Assembly: GCA_963833955.1 (NCBI GenBank)
Contig: CAWHZY010000017.1
Span: forward strand, 62,001-126,000
Origin: Roseiarcus sp963833955
GTDB lineage: Bacteria > Pseudomonadota > Alphaproteobacteria > Rhizobiales > Beijerinckiaceae
Direction of reading: 5' to 3'
Length of the DNA stretch: 64,000 bases
Shown piece by piece: positions 8,247 through 16,547 of this stretch. Below the pieces are notes generated by a model. It was not told where the DNA came from. It saw nothing but the letters and a program-made list of their open reading frames with translations, and ran no database searches. The position numbers were made by a program, and so were the translations under genes. How positions within the stretch are numbered: position 1 is the stretch's first letter; the number at the start of each line of letters is the position of its first letter.

Positions 8247-10910
8247 TCACGTTCCCCTCGGTTTCGCTCGGGCGGTCGGCTGGGCGGCGGCAGGGTCCTC
8301 GGGCCAGAAATGTCGGGGATAGCGGCCTCGCAGGTCGGAGCGCACGGCGCCCCAGGAGCCGCGCCAGAAGCCCGGCAGGTCGCGGGTGATTTGGATCGGG
8401 CGGTTGGCGGGCGAGAGCAAATGCAGCGTCAGCGGAATGCGTCCGCCGGCCAACGAAGGATGCTCGCTGAGCCCGAACAACTCCTGCACGCGCAGCGCAA
8501 TCGCCGGGCCGCCTTCGGCTTCGTAGTCGATCGGCGCCGCGGTACCGGTCGGGGCCTGGAAGTGAGTCGGCGCTTCGTCGGCGAGGCGCCGCGCCAAGTC
8601 CCAGGGTAGCGCCGCGTCGAGGGCGCTGGCAAGGTCATCGGCGCTGATCTCGTCGAGCTTCGTCTTGCCGACGAGGAATGGCGCAAGCCAACCAGGATCA
8701 GCGGACAAAGCCTCGTCCGACAGGTCCGGCCACGCCTCACGCTCGGCTTGGGCCAGGAACGTCACCCTGTCGCGCCGCTGCTTGAGCGCTTTCGTCCACG
8801 GCAGGCGCGCGAGTCCAAGCGCAAGAACGCCGCGCGTGAGCGCAAGCGCAGCCGCCTCGTCCTGCGCAACTGGAAGCGTCTGCTGGGCGAGGATGAGGGC
8901 GCCGAGCCGACGGCGGCGCCGCGCCCGCAGCGATGCGGAGGCGCGGTCGAAGGTCAGCTCATCGGCGGTCTCGATCGAGCTGCCCGCGATCCTTTCAATG
9001 TCGTCGAGCGTGAGCGCCGCAGCCGTCAGAATCCGCGCCGAAGCCGCGCGGCCGGCGATTTCGCCTATGGCGAGATACGGCTCTCCGGCCAACGGATCAT
9101 GCGCATCCAGCGCCGCCGCCCGGCCGTTGGCCATGAGGAATTCACCGCGCTTGCCGCGACTGGCGGCGATGCGATCAGGGAACGCCGAGGCGAGAAGGGG
9201 GCCGGGCGCGCCCTCATCCGACCGGCCCATAGCCCGTCCGGCAGGACGGGCGTCCTCCCGGACGCCCTGTGGCCGGCCACCTTCTCCCGGAGGGAGAAGG
9301 GATCGCTCTGCTCTCCCCGAACGGCGTCCTTCCCTCGAATAGCTATCTAGAGAGGAGAGCGCGCCCTTCTCCCCCGGGGAGAAGGTGGCCGAAGGCCGGA
9401 TGAGAGCGACGACGGCCTCCGCTCTCGCCGCCAACCCGCGCGCCAAGCGCCGTGCGTCGTCTGCGCGTTGCGAGCGGTCGCGACGAAAGACCTCGAGGCG
9501 GGCCGCAAGATCAACCGCATCGCCGCCGAGCCCGCGTTCGGTCAGCAGGGCGGCGATTTCGCTCGCCGTCCTCGCTTCACCTGCGCGGGCGGCGTCGACC
9601 ACCATGCGCGCGAGACGCGGCGGCAACGCGAGGCTCGCGACCGCGCGGCCCTCCTCCGTAATGCGCCCGTCGCCGTCGATGGCCCCGATCTCCGTCAGAA
9701 GCGCACGGGCTTCCTTGAGCGCAGCGCGTGGGGGCGGATCAAGGAAGGCGAGCGTCGACGGATCGGCGACGCCCCAAAGAGCGCAGTCGAGCAAGAGACG
9801 GGAAAGATCGGCGGAGAGGACCTCTGGCGCGGCATAGGGCTGAAGGCCGCCATTCGCGGCCTCCTCCCACAGCCGATAGCAAACGCCTGGCTCCATGCGC
9901 CCCGCTCGCCCGCGTCGTTGATCCGCGTTGGCTCGGCTCACGCGGACTGTCTCGTGCCGCGTCAGGCCGACGTCGGGTTCATAGACGGGAACGCGCATGA
10001 GTCCGCTGTCGACAACGACCCGCACGCCTTGAATCGTGAGTGATGTCTCGGCGATCGACGTGGCGAGCACGATCTTGCGCCGGCCCGCAGGTGACGGGGC
10101 GACGGCGAGATCCTGGGTGCGGCTGTCGAGCGCGCCATAGAGCGGCGCGATGTCGATGTCGGGGCGCTTGATGCGCGCTTGCAACGTTTCGGCGACGCGG
10201 CGGATTTCGCCCTGCCCGGGAAGGAACACGAGGATCGAACCGCCTTCGTTGTCGAGCGCGTCCAGCGTGACCCGCGCCACCTCGTCGTCGATGCGGGCGC
10301 CGGGGTTGCGACCGGCATATCGTGTCACGACAGGGAAGGCGCGGCCTTGGCTCTCAATCAATGGCGCATCGCCGAGAAGGGCGCGCACGCGCGCGCCATC
10401 GAGCGTCGCCGACATGACGAGAAGCCTCAAATCCTCGCGCAGCCCCTGCTGCGCATCGAGCGCGAAGGCGAGACCCAGATCGGCGTCGAGAGAGCGTTCG
10501 TGGAATTCGTCGAACAGAACGGCCGCCACGCCCTCAAGCGTCGGGTCGTCGAGGATCATGCGCGTGAACACACCCTCGGTCACGACCTCGATGCGTGTGC
10601 GTTTCGAAACGAGACTCGTGAGACGCACGCGAATGCCGATTGTTTCGCCGACCTTCTCGCGGAAGGTCGCGGCCATGCGCGCGGCCGCGGCGCGAGCGGC
10701 AAGGCGGCGCGGCTCAAGCAGGATGAGGCGCTTGCCCTCCGCCCACGGCTCGTCGAGGAGCGCCAGCGGCGCGCGCGTGGTCTTGCCGGCGCCGGGCGGC
10801 GCAACGAGCACAGCGCGGGTCTGCGATGCGAGCGCCGACCGCAACGCCGGCAGCACGTCGTCGATGGGAAGAGGAGCGGCGAAAGACGTCAATTGCGCGT
10901 CCTTGTGCAA
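8247..10910 (-). CDS. hrpB: ATP-dependent helicase HrpB, with in-frame palindromic insert
   Basis: DEAH-type superfamily 2 helicase of unsettled cellular role. Walker A VAPPGAGKTTRAPLAL (about residue 38), motif II DEFHERSLDADL, SATLDGARV, and a QRRGRAGR motif VI are all present, followed by the HrpB-specific C-terminal region ending with GFWRGSWGAVRSDLRGRYPRHFWPE split across the last hundred residues. The protein is 887 residues, about 60-70 longer than I expect for HrpB. The excess corresponds to residues about 502-568, encoded by a palindromic intergenic-type element (see the repeat entry) that keeps the frame open. The flanking AARAEAVVAL and PLLASAFPDRIAASRGKRGEF read as normal HrpB. 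Confidence 0.9.
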   Translation of the reverse strand: MHKDAQLTSFAAPLPIDDVLPALRSALASQTRAVLVAPPGAGKTTRAPLALLDEPWAEGKRLILLEPRRLAARAAAARMAATFREKVGETIGIRVRLTSLVSKRTRIEVVTEGVFTRMILDDPTLEGVAAVLFDEFHERSLDADLGLAFALDAQQGLREDLRLLVMSATLDGARVRALLGDAPLIESQGRAFPVVTRYAGRNPGARIDDEVARVTLDALDNEGGSILVFLPGQGEIRRVAETLQARIKRPDIDIAPLYGALDSRTQDLAVAPSPAGRRKIVLATSIAETSLTIQGVRVVVDSGLMRVPVYEPDVGLTRHETVRVSRANADQRRGRAGRMEPGVCYRLWEEAANGGLQPYAAPEVLSADLSRLLLDCALWGVADPSTLAFLDPPPRAALKEARALLTEIGAIDGDGRITEEGRAVASLALPPRLARMVVDAARAGEARTASEIAALLTERGLGGDAVDLAARLEVFRRDRSQRADDARRLARGLAARAEAVVALIRPSATFSPGEKGALSSLDSYSREGRRSGRAERSLLPPGEGGRPQGVREDARPAGRAMGRSDEGAPGPLLASAFPDRIAASRGKRGEFLMANGRAAALDAHDPLAGEPYLAIGEIAGRAASARILTAAALTLDDIERIAGSSIETADELTFDRASASLRARRRRRLGALILAQQTLPVAQDEAAALALTRGVLALGLARLPWTKALKQRRDRVTFLAQAEREAWPDLSDEALSADPGWLAPFLVGKTKLDEISADDLASALDAALPWDLARRLADEAPTHFQAPTGTAAPIDYEAEGGPAIALRVQELFGLSEHPSLAGGRIPLTLHLLSPANRPIQITRDLPGFWRGSWGAVRSDLRGRYPRHFWPEDPAAAQPTARAKPRGT
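9205..9406. repeat. Palindromic REP-like element inserted in hrpB
   Basis: Two inverted arms face each other: GGCCACCTTCTCCCGGAGGG (9274-9293 and following) and the complement-bearing CCCTTCTCCCCCGGGGAGAA (9364 onward), with outer ends CCTCATCCG (left) and CGGATGAG (right). Each arm also contains its own small hairpin (CTTCTCCC/GGGAGAAG). A left-hand side hairpin CCCGTCCGGCAGGACGGG (9233-9250) adds more secondary structure. Such CTTCTCCC...GGGAGAAG elements are known to be abundant between genes in many proteobacteria. Here the element lies within coding sequence and translates on the hrpB strand as a Pro/Gly/Arg-rich peptide beginning IRPSATFSPGEKG. Confidence 0.85.
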
Positions 10911-11052
10911 AGCGCTCGGCGGTTAGGCCCGTCTCTTCGACAATTCGAGGCGCAGGTTCAAGGCGCCTACGCCAGTCGGCCTTTCCTTTCGGTTGCATCT
11001 CGGAGACAAGCAGATCACCCCGTCTCGCGGACCAGGGCCTCAGGAGATAGGC

Positions 11053-11688
11053 ATGCTCACCATTCATCATCTTGGCGTCTCACAATCGGAGCGGATCGTG
11101 TGGCTGTGCGAAGAGCTCGACCTCGAATACGAATTGAAGCGCTACGAGCGCCGCGCCGACAACCGGCTGGCTCCCGAGGCTTACAAGGCTCTGCATCCGA
11201 TGGGCGTCGCTCCAGTCATCACGGACGGCGTCGTCGTGCTGGCCGAGAGCGGCGCGATCTGCGATTACATCAATGCCCGGTACGGCCAAGGCCGGCTGGC
11301 GCCTGCGCCCTCCGATCCGGATTTCGCCCAGCACCTCTTCTGGTTTCACTGGACGAATGGCACATACGGGTCCGCCGGTTTTGCCGGCCTCGCTTTGGCG
11401 CTCGCCGGCAAGAGCCCCTCGGATGTTCCGTTGATCAAGGACCGGCTGGAGCGCAGCCGGGCCATGATCGAGCAACGCCTGGGCGTTGCCCCGTTCTTCG
11501 GCGGCCGCAACCTCAGCCTGGCCGACATCATGATGGTGTGGTCGCTCACGACCGCGCGGACGTTCCGCGGCGGCCGCATCGACGACCTGCCGAACACTCT
11601 AAGCTACCTTGAGCGCATCGGGGAGCGCCCCGCCTATCGACGCGCGATGGCGAAGGCGGAGCCGGGCATGGCCCCGATGTTGACGTGA
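11053..11688 (+). CDS. Glutathione S-transferase family protein
   Basis: Soluble transferase that conjugates or reduces substrates with glutathione. The N-terminal thioredoxin-fold domain shows MLTIHHLGVSQSERIVWLCE (Ser/Arg at the glutathione end), the cis-proline segment HPMGVAPVI and the glutathione-binding LAESGAICDYI. The all-helical C-terminal domain follows with SLADIMMVW (the N-capping Asp). Length 211 residues is typical. The ATG at 11053 follows AGGAGATAGGC. It is divergent from hrpB, 142 bases away. The natural substrate is unknown. Confidence 0.88.
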   Translation: MLTIHHLGVSQSERIVWLCEELDLEYELKRYERRADNRLAPEAYKALHPMGVAPVITDGVVVLAESGAICDYINARYGQGRLAPAPSDPDFAQHLFWFHWTNGTYGSAGFAGLALALAGKSPSDVPLIKDRLERSRAMIEQRLGVAPFFGGRNLSLADIMMVWSLTTARTFRGGRIDDLPNTLSYLERIGERPAYRRAMAKAEPGMAPMLT

Positions 11689-11727
11689 AAGAGGGTCGCC
11701 GAAATGCGCGGGCCATGCCGGCCGCCG

Positions 11728-11846
11728 TCGTGCGCGCGTCGTCTTGCCGGCGCTGGGCGGCGCCACACCGCAGCACCTAAATGATCGGCGAGCGCCGAGC
11801 AAAATGCGCTGAGCACGTCGTCGATCGGCGGAGGCTCGGCGAGGGA
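11728..11846 (-). pseudogene. Decayed second copy of the hrpB 5' end
   Basis: On the minus strand, immediately after the AraC gene stop, the sequence reads PPPIDDVLSAFCSALADHLG and then, in a shifted frame, VAPPSAGKTTRA. These match the HrpB N-terminus PLPIDDVLPALRSALASQ and VAPPGAGKTTRA. DNA similarity to 10775-10885 continues over about 115 bases, at roughly 70% by eye, with a frame change in the middle. No start codon or downstream helicase sequence remains. It is therefore a relic of another hrpB copy, not a functional gene. Confidence 0.75.
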
Positions 11847-11847
11847 C

Positions 11848-12690
11848 TCACCGCCCCGTTCGCCGCGCGTACTGATTCGGGGTCACACCAACAATTCTCT
11901 TGAACCTTCGATTGAGGTGGCTCTGATCGCAATAGCCCACGGCGTAGGCGACCTCGGCCAGGCGCGCGCCAGCACGAATCATCCGCTTTGCGTGCATCAC
12001 ACGAAGGTTGTTGAGGTAGGCGTGCGGCGGCAGGCCGAATCGCGCTGTGAACCCGCGGGCCAAATGAAAAGGACTGGAGCCGCAGGCTTTGGCCAGTTCG
12101 GATAGGGAAACATCGCGCAAATAGCTCTCCTCGAGATATTGCCGCGCCCGCCGGACTACGGGAGGCGCCCCTTCAAGCGGCCACTTCGACGAACCCGGCT
12201 CGGTGTAGTGGCTCACCAGCAGGGACATGGCGTGACGAAGGTGAGTCTCCTGTTCCAATGCCGAGGCTGGGTCGGCGAGGCTGCGATTAAAGGCGAAAAG
12301 AACGTCGTAGAGGCGCTGATCGGTAACCACCGGTTTCCGAAACGACGGTAAGACTGCAGAAGTCGTTCCGAGCTCGGCAGCCGCGGTGCGGATGAGGCTC
12401 TCCGACGGGTAGAAGGTCCGATACACATAGCCGTCCGGCACACCGGGGCCGCCCGTATGCGACTCTCCCGGATTGATCAGGACGATCGAGCCTGCAGGGC
12501 TGTAATGAACGTCGCGTTCAAGGTCGAGACGCTGCACGCCGGTTTCGATAATCCCTACCACGTACTCGTCATGGGTGTGCCGGCTGTAGGCGTGTCGGAC
12601 GAACCGGGCATGCAGGACATCGGGACGGATCGTTCCCTCGGCCGGGAAAAATCGGGTCCACTCCGACGCCTTAGTGGTCGTTGGGCTCAT
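11848..12690 (-). CDS. AraC-family transcriptional regulator
   Basis: Transcription factor of 280 residues. The N-terminal cupin-like AraC ligand domain includes RHAYSRHTHDEYVVGI and NPGESHTGG. The C-terminal double helix-turn-helix includes VSLSELAKACGSSPFHLARG and RLAEVAYAVGYCDQSHLNRR, then the family ending FKRIVGVTPNQYARR. It is divergent from the DJ-1/PfpI gene across a 151-base spacer containing a perfect 11-base inverted repeat, so it probably controls that cluster and itself. The inducer is unknown. Confidence 0.9.
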   Translation of the reverse strand: MSPTTTKASEWTRFFPAEGTIRPDVLHARFVRHAYSRHTHDEYVVGIIETGVQRLDLERDVHYSPAGSIVLINPGESHTGGPGVPDGYVYRTFYPSESLIRTAAAELGTTSAVLPSFRKPVVTDQRLYDVLFAFNRSLADPASALEQETHLRHAMSLLVSHYTEPGSSKWPLEGAPPVVRRARQYLEESYLRDVSLSELAKACGSSPFHLARGFTARFGLPPHAYLNNLRVMHAKRMIRAGARLAEVAYAVGYCDQSHLNRRFKRIVGVTPNQYARRTGR

Positions 12691-12734
12691 CGTCCTTCAA
12701 CCTAAGCGTCCCTCCCGCCTGCGCCTAGTGTCAG

Positions 12735-12825
12735 CGCAAGATCGTCCAAGACCTCCAATTGGCCGAACGCCATCGTCCGCCGTCCCTGACGTCACGTTGC
12801 GCGATCGCTTTCCCACGATCTTGCG
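12735..12825. promoter_or_regulatory. Divergent control region with 11-base inverted repeat
   Basis: CGCAAGATCGT at 12735-12745 is matched perfectly by its reverse complement ACGATCTTGCG at 12815-12825, with 69 bases between. The pair sits entirely in the gap between the AraC-type regulator and the DJ-1/PfpI gene; the right arm ends 17 bases before the DJ-1 start codon. Regulators of the AraC family often bind paired sites and loop DNA, so these arms are good operator candidates. That role is an inference. Confidence 0.5.
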
Positions 12826-12841
12826 ATGAGGAAGACCTGGC

Positions 12842-13531
12842 ATGAAAGTTCTCTTCGTCCTTTCCAATTCGGAGACTGCGTTTTGGCTCTCGGAGCTTAC
12901 CCATCCGTACTGGCACCTGACTGAGCGCGGCGTCGAGGTCGATCTAAGCAGCCCGAACGGCGGCAAGGTCGTGTGGGACCCGTACAGCGATCCCTACTTC
13001 GAACACTCCACAGAGCCTGACGATCTCGTCAGCAAAGGCCTCCTGTCGGACAAGGCGCTCGTGGCGAAACTCGAGGCGACCTTAAGGTTGCAGGACGTCA
13101 ATTTGGACATTTACGACGCCGTTCACGTGGCCGGCGGCCGCGGCGCGACTTTCGACCTTTATCCGAACGCTGACGTTGCGCGCGCGCTTGAGCATTTCTG
13201 GGCGGCCGACAAGGTCGTCGGCGCGATCTGCCATGGCGCGATTGCGCTTGGAAATGTTCCCGATCGGATTCGAGGCCGCCGAGTGACCGGATATACGCTC
13301 GAGGGAGACCGCGACCTGCAACGTCTCTTTGGGAGCGGGTTCCTCATTCCGCACTATCCGCAGACCGTCCTCGAAGAGGTTGGCGCGGTGTACTCGCGCC
13401 TCGCGCTCAACGATCCCTATGTAATCGTCGACGGCAGGCTGGTGACGGGTCAGAACCAACAATCGGCGTCAGAATATGCCCTCGCGCTCCTCCATGAAAT
13501 GCATGGTCGAAGCCCGGTGATGGCTGCTTGA
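12842..13531 (+). CDS. DJ-1/PfpI family protein, Hsp31/glyoxalase III-like
   Basis: Member of the type 1 glutamine amidotransferase-like superfamily. The nucleophile elbow VGAICHGAIAL places Cys130-His131 as in Hsp31-type glyoxalases/chaperones, and the early acidic residue in LSELTHPYW (Glu18) fits the catalytic triad pattern. The family motif HVAGGRGATFDL precedes it. Length 229 residues agrees. The start ATG at 12842 follows GAGGAAGACCTGGC. First gene of a plus-strand group with the muconolactone-isomerase-like and NTF2-like genes. A role in reactive aldehyde detoxification is likely but not shown. Confidence 0.85.
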   Translation: MKVLFVLSNSETAFWLSELTHPYWHLTERGVEVDLSSPNGGKVVWDPYSDPYFEHSTEPDDLVSKGLLSDKALVAKLEATLRLQDVNLDIYDAVHVAGGRGATFDLYPNADVARALEHFWAADKVVGAICHGAIALGNVPDRIRGRRVTGYTLEGDRDLQRLFGSGFLIPHYPQTVLEEVGAVYSRLALNDPYVIVDGRLVTGQNQQSASEYALALLHEMHGRSPVMAA

Positions 13532-13600
13532 TATCGGCGCCAGCGCCGCGAAACTTCAAGATCAGGAACGGCGCTTCGGTCGCCGCCGTAGAAAGATCGC

Positions 13601-13888
13601 ATGCTGTTCCACGTAAGTATGGACGTTCGTGTCCCGCCTGGGACCGACCCCGAGACGATCAAACAGCTGGGCGCGCTGGAGCACGAGCGGGCGCGGGAAC
13701 TGCAGTTGCAAAGGAAGTGGCTTCACCTTTGGCGGGTCGCCGGAAAATTGGCGAACGTCAGTGTGTTCGACGTCGAGAGCCCGGCCGAGCTGCACGACAT
13801 CCTGAATTCGCTTCCCTTTTACCCGTTCATGACGGTCGAAGTGACCGCGCTCTGCCGCCACCCCGGGGCGGTCGAGATGACTGACTAG
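13601..13888 (+). CDS. Muconolactone delta-isomerase family protein
   Basis: Small ferredoxin-like-fold protein of 95 residues, the exact length of CatC. It starts MLFHVSMDVRVPPG and contains ERARELQLQRKWLHLWRV and FDVESPAELHDILNSLPF, all hallmarks of muconolactone delta-isomerase, which converts muconolactone to 3-oxoadipate enol-lactone in the catechol branch. No catA, catB or catD-type gene accompanies it; it sits between DJ-1 and an NTF2-like gene. It may therefore serve a different lactone or reactive metabolite. A gene symbol is withheld for that reason. Confidence 0.8.
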   Translation: MLFHVSMDVRVPPGTDPETIKQLGALEHERARELQLQRKWLHLWRVAGKLANVSVFDVESPAELHDILNSLPFYPFMTVEVTALCRHPGAVEMTD

Positions 13889-13911
13889 CCCAACAAAAGA
13901 GAGCACCCAGA

Positions 13912-14334
13912 ATGAAGTCCGGAAAAGCGCTTATGCTTGGTTACATCGGCGGCAGCGCCGAACAGTCGGGCGCACTATTTGCTGACAATGGAACATTGGA
14001 GCTTCCCTATCTCGAGTCGATCGGCTTGCCGCCTGTGATGACCGGACCGAGAGCAATAACCGAGTTCCTAAGCTTTCTGCATGGCAAGCTTTACCCCGGT
14101 TTCTCTTTCGAGGATGTCAATATCCACATCGAGACTCCAGAGCAGGCCTTCGCGGAATATCACATCAATCACAAGTCGGGTATCTCGGGCAAGGACATCA
14201 AACAGCAATTCTTTGGGCATCTGGAGGCGGCGGACGGCAAAATCAAACGGCTCCGCGAGGCGATCGACGTCGTCGTTGCAGCTGAAGCGATTTATCCGAA
14301 TGGCCTCCTCGACGTCATCAAGAATAAATCCTGA
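13912..14334 (+). CDS. NTF2/SnoaL-like fold protein
   Basis: A 140-residue protein whose pattern fits the cone-shaped NTF2/SnoaL fold: an early segment ALFADNGTLELPYL, a middle GPRAITEFLSFLHG and beta strands such as EQAFAEYHINHKSG and KIKRLREAIDV. Members include isomerases, cyclases and ligand-binding proteins. The start ATG at 13912 follows AGAGAGCACCCAGA. It lies 23 bases after the isomerase-like gene and is probably in the same transcript. Substrate unknown. Confidence 0.75.
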   Translation: MKSGKALMLGYIGGSAEQSGALFADNGTLELPYLESIGLPPVMTGPRAITEFLSFLHGKLYPGFSFEDVNIHIETPEQAFAEYHINHKSGISGKDIKQQFFGHLEAADGKIKRLREAIDVVVAAEAIYPNGLLDVIKNKS

Positions 14335-14356
14335 AATTTCACATCATCAGGCGCGC

Positions 14357-15167
14357 ATGGCCTCCTTCGCCGTTGCTTCCCTCGTCGCTGGGATGATCTT
14401 CGCGGCCGGCGTCTTTGGATTGTTTCTGCAAAAGCTTTTGCCGAAACCGCATACTTCTGATCGGTCGCGCGACATGATCGGCTCCGTTGTCGGGACGACA
14501 ACCTTGTTGCTGGCGCTGGTCCTGGGCCTGCTGATTTGGACTGCTTACGGCGTTTACACAGCTCAAAAGGCCGGTCTGCAAAGCCTCGTATCCGGGGCGC
14601 TTCAATACGATCAAGCCCTGATGGAGGCCTGAGGGAAGCAGTGGCCGTGCGCTCTTGAAAAAGCAGGCCACGGAAGATCGGCGGCAGTTTTGGCAAGGCC
14701 ATCTCAGCGCTGGCTCGGCCGTCTATTCCGAGGCGCTCGCCAACGTATCCACGTCGCTCGCCAACATGCGCGAGAGGGATAGTTTCCTCGACACCCTCCA
14801 GCCGACGACCGAGCGTCAAAAGCGACTGCTCGCCACAGCCCGTCAACTGACGGCATCCATGGGGCAGACGCGGCTCGCAATGTCCCTGCAGATGGACAGT
14901 CCCGTGCCTTGGCCGCTTTTGGCGATCGTCGTCTCGTGGTCTCTTCTATTGTTCTGCGGGGCCGGACTGCTGTCCCAAATGAATGCGACAACGCTGACTT
15001 CGATGGCGTTCGGCGCATTTTCGGTGGCGAGCGCGATCTTTCTGATCCTGGAGTTGAACCAACCCTATACCGGCTTATTCCATGTTTCGCCGGCCACATT
15101 CGAGCGAATCACCGAGGACCTCGCCAAATCGGAGGCCCTCCAAAACGACGAGCAGCAGGCCCGCTAA
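14357..15167 (+). CDS. DUF4239 (bestrophin-like) membrane protein (one +1 frame break)
   Basis: Integral membrane protein of about 269 residues after correction. Two N-terminal helices (AVASLVAGMIFAAGVFGLFL and TTLLLALVLGLLIWTAYGVY) are followed by a soluble region and two C-terminal helices (PLLAIVVSWSLLLFCGAGLL and MAFGAFSVASAIFLILEL), the layout of DUF4239 proteins. The frame breaks at about 14626, where dropping one G joins ALMEP to EGSSGRALLKKQ. The function of the family is unknown. It starts 22 bases after the NTF2-like gene. Confidence 0.75.
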
Positions 15168-15195
15168 GTCCTCTGCCGCCTTTGACGCCGAAAGG

Positions 15196-15909
15196 CTACG
15201 TTCCGACCGACTGCGTCGTCTGCAGGGTCGCGAGGTCGAGCCTGACCGCCGGGCCCATCGTCGAGGAGACGGCGGCGCGCAGGACGTAATGGCCCTTGGC
15301 TCCCGGCGGCTTCGCTTTATTCACCGCATCGACGAAGGCGCGAACATTCTCAGCGATCTTGTCTTCGCCGAACGAGGCCTTGCCGACCGAACCCTGCACG
15401 ATGCCGGCCTTTTCCGCGCGGAACTCGACCGCGCCGCCCTTTGACGCCGCAACCGCCGCCTTGATGTCCATCGTCACCGTGCCGACCTTCGGGTTCGGCA
15501 TGAGTCCGCGAGGGCCCAGCACCTTGCCGAGACGGCCGACGAGCGGCATCATGTCGGGCGTGGAGATGCAGCGGTCGAAGTTGATTTCGCCGCCCTGCAC
15601 CTGGGTGACGAGGTCCTCCGCTCCGACCACGTCGGCGCCGGCCGCGCGCGCTTCGTCGGCCTTGGCGCCGCGCGCGAACACGGCAACGCGCAACGTGCGC
15701 CCCGTGCCGTTGGGCAAGTTGACGACGCCGCGCACCATCTGGTCCGCATGTTTGGGATCGACGCCGAGATTGATCGAAAGCTCAACCGTCTCGTCGAACT
15801 TGGCGGTGGCGTTGGTCTTGACCAGCTTGACCGCGTCAGCGAGCGGGTAAAGCTTGGTCCGCTCAACGCCTTCGCGCGACTTCAGTACTCTTTTGCCGTG
15901 ATGCGCCAT
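15196..15909 (-). CDS. rplA: 50S ribosomal protein L1
   Basis: Ribosomal protein L1, 237 residues, binds 23S rRNA at the mobile stalk and usually represses its own mRNA. Signatures include MVRGVVNLPNGTGRTLRVAV, GRLGKVLGPRGLMPNPK and VGTVTMDIKAAV. It follows rplK with a three-base gap. The usual downstream partners rplJ-rplL are absent: the next gene, 28 bases beyond the stop, is the convergent DUF4239 gene. Confidence 0.97.
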   Translation of the reverse strand: MAHHGKRVLKSREGVERTKLYPLADAVKLVKTNATAKFDETVELSINLGVDPKHADQMVRGVVNLPNGTGRTLRVAVFARGAKADEARAAGADVVGAEDLVTQVQGGEINFDRCISTPDMMPLVGRLGKVLGPRGLMPNPKVGTVTMDIKAAVAASKGGAVEFRAEKAGIVQGSVGKASFGEDKIAENVRAFVDAVNKAKPPGAKGHYVLRAAVSSTMGPAVRLDLATLQTTQSVGT

Positions 15910-15912
15910 GGA

Positions 15913-16362
15913 TCAGCCCTCCACCACTTGCAGGCCCATTGAACGGGCCGAGCCTTCAATCATTTTCATCGCCGATTCGACTGTATCGCAGTTCAGATCC
16001 ACGATCTTCTTCTCGGCGATCTCGCGCACCTGCTCCTTCGTCACCTGGCCGACGAAGCCGCGGCCCGGCGTCTTGGCGCCGGACGCCGGCTTCTTGCCGA
16101 TCTTGAGATTCGCCGCCTTCTTCAAGAAGAAGGTCACCGGCGGCTGGCGCATCTCGAAGGTGAAGGAGCGGTCCTGATAAGCCGTGATCACGACCGGGAT
16201 CGGCGTCCCCTTCTCCAATTGCGCGGTGCGCGCATTGAAGGCCTTGCAAAATTCCATGATGTTCAAGCCGCGCTGGCCAAGCGCGGGACCGATCGGCGGC
16301 GACGGATTGGCCGCGCCTGCCGGCACTTGCAGTTTGATGTAGCCGGTAATTTTCTTCGCCAT
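15913..16362 (-). CDS. rplK: 50S ribosomal protein L11
   Basis: Ribosomal protein L11, 149 residues, forms the GTPase-associated centre with 23S rRNA. It shows the N-terminal AANPSPPIGPALGQRGLNIM and the C-terminal CDTVESAMKMIEGSARSMG. It is first of a two-gene rplK-rplA unit. The normal upstream neighbours secE-nusG are replaced by an MFS transporter gene on the same strand, 185 bases away, so the promoter must lie in that gap. Confidence 0.97.
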   Translation of the reverse strand: MAKKITGYIKLQVPAGAANPSPPIGPALGQRGLNIMEFCKAFNARTAQLEKGTPIPVVITAYQDRSFTFEMRQPPVTFFLKKAANLKIGKKPASGAKTPGRGFVGQVTKEQVREIAEKKIVDLNCDTVESAMKMIEGSARSMGLQVVEG

Positions 16363-16511
16363 AAGTCTGCTCCATGCGCGGACGTAAGCACTTCAGGGTC
16401 GCGCCCTAAAGGCTACGCCAGGTTTGCAGTTCGTGGTGCGAACGTTTGATCCGGCTGGCGACCGGACGTTCTCCCACGTTTTCCGTGAAGGGGCGGCGGA
16501 TAGCAGGTTTG

Positions 16512-16533
16512 CGGGAGGAGAGCAAGTCTCCCG
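16512..16533 (-). terminator. Hairpin downstream of the MFS gene
   Basis: CGGGAG (16512-16517) pairs with CTCCCG (16528-16533) around a ten-base loop, 15 bases beyond the MFS stop codon and within the rplK leader region. There is no run of T residues after it, so it may be a weak terminator for the MFS transcript or part of the leader that precedes rplK. Confidence 0.3.
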
Positions 16534-16547
16534 TCTGGTGAAAACAT

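Noticed and set aside
10179..11612. A 477-residue open frame spanning the hrpB start and the GST gene
   Set aside because: It is antisense to hrpB and out of frame with the GST; it lacks protein-like features, and the two real genes explain the region.
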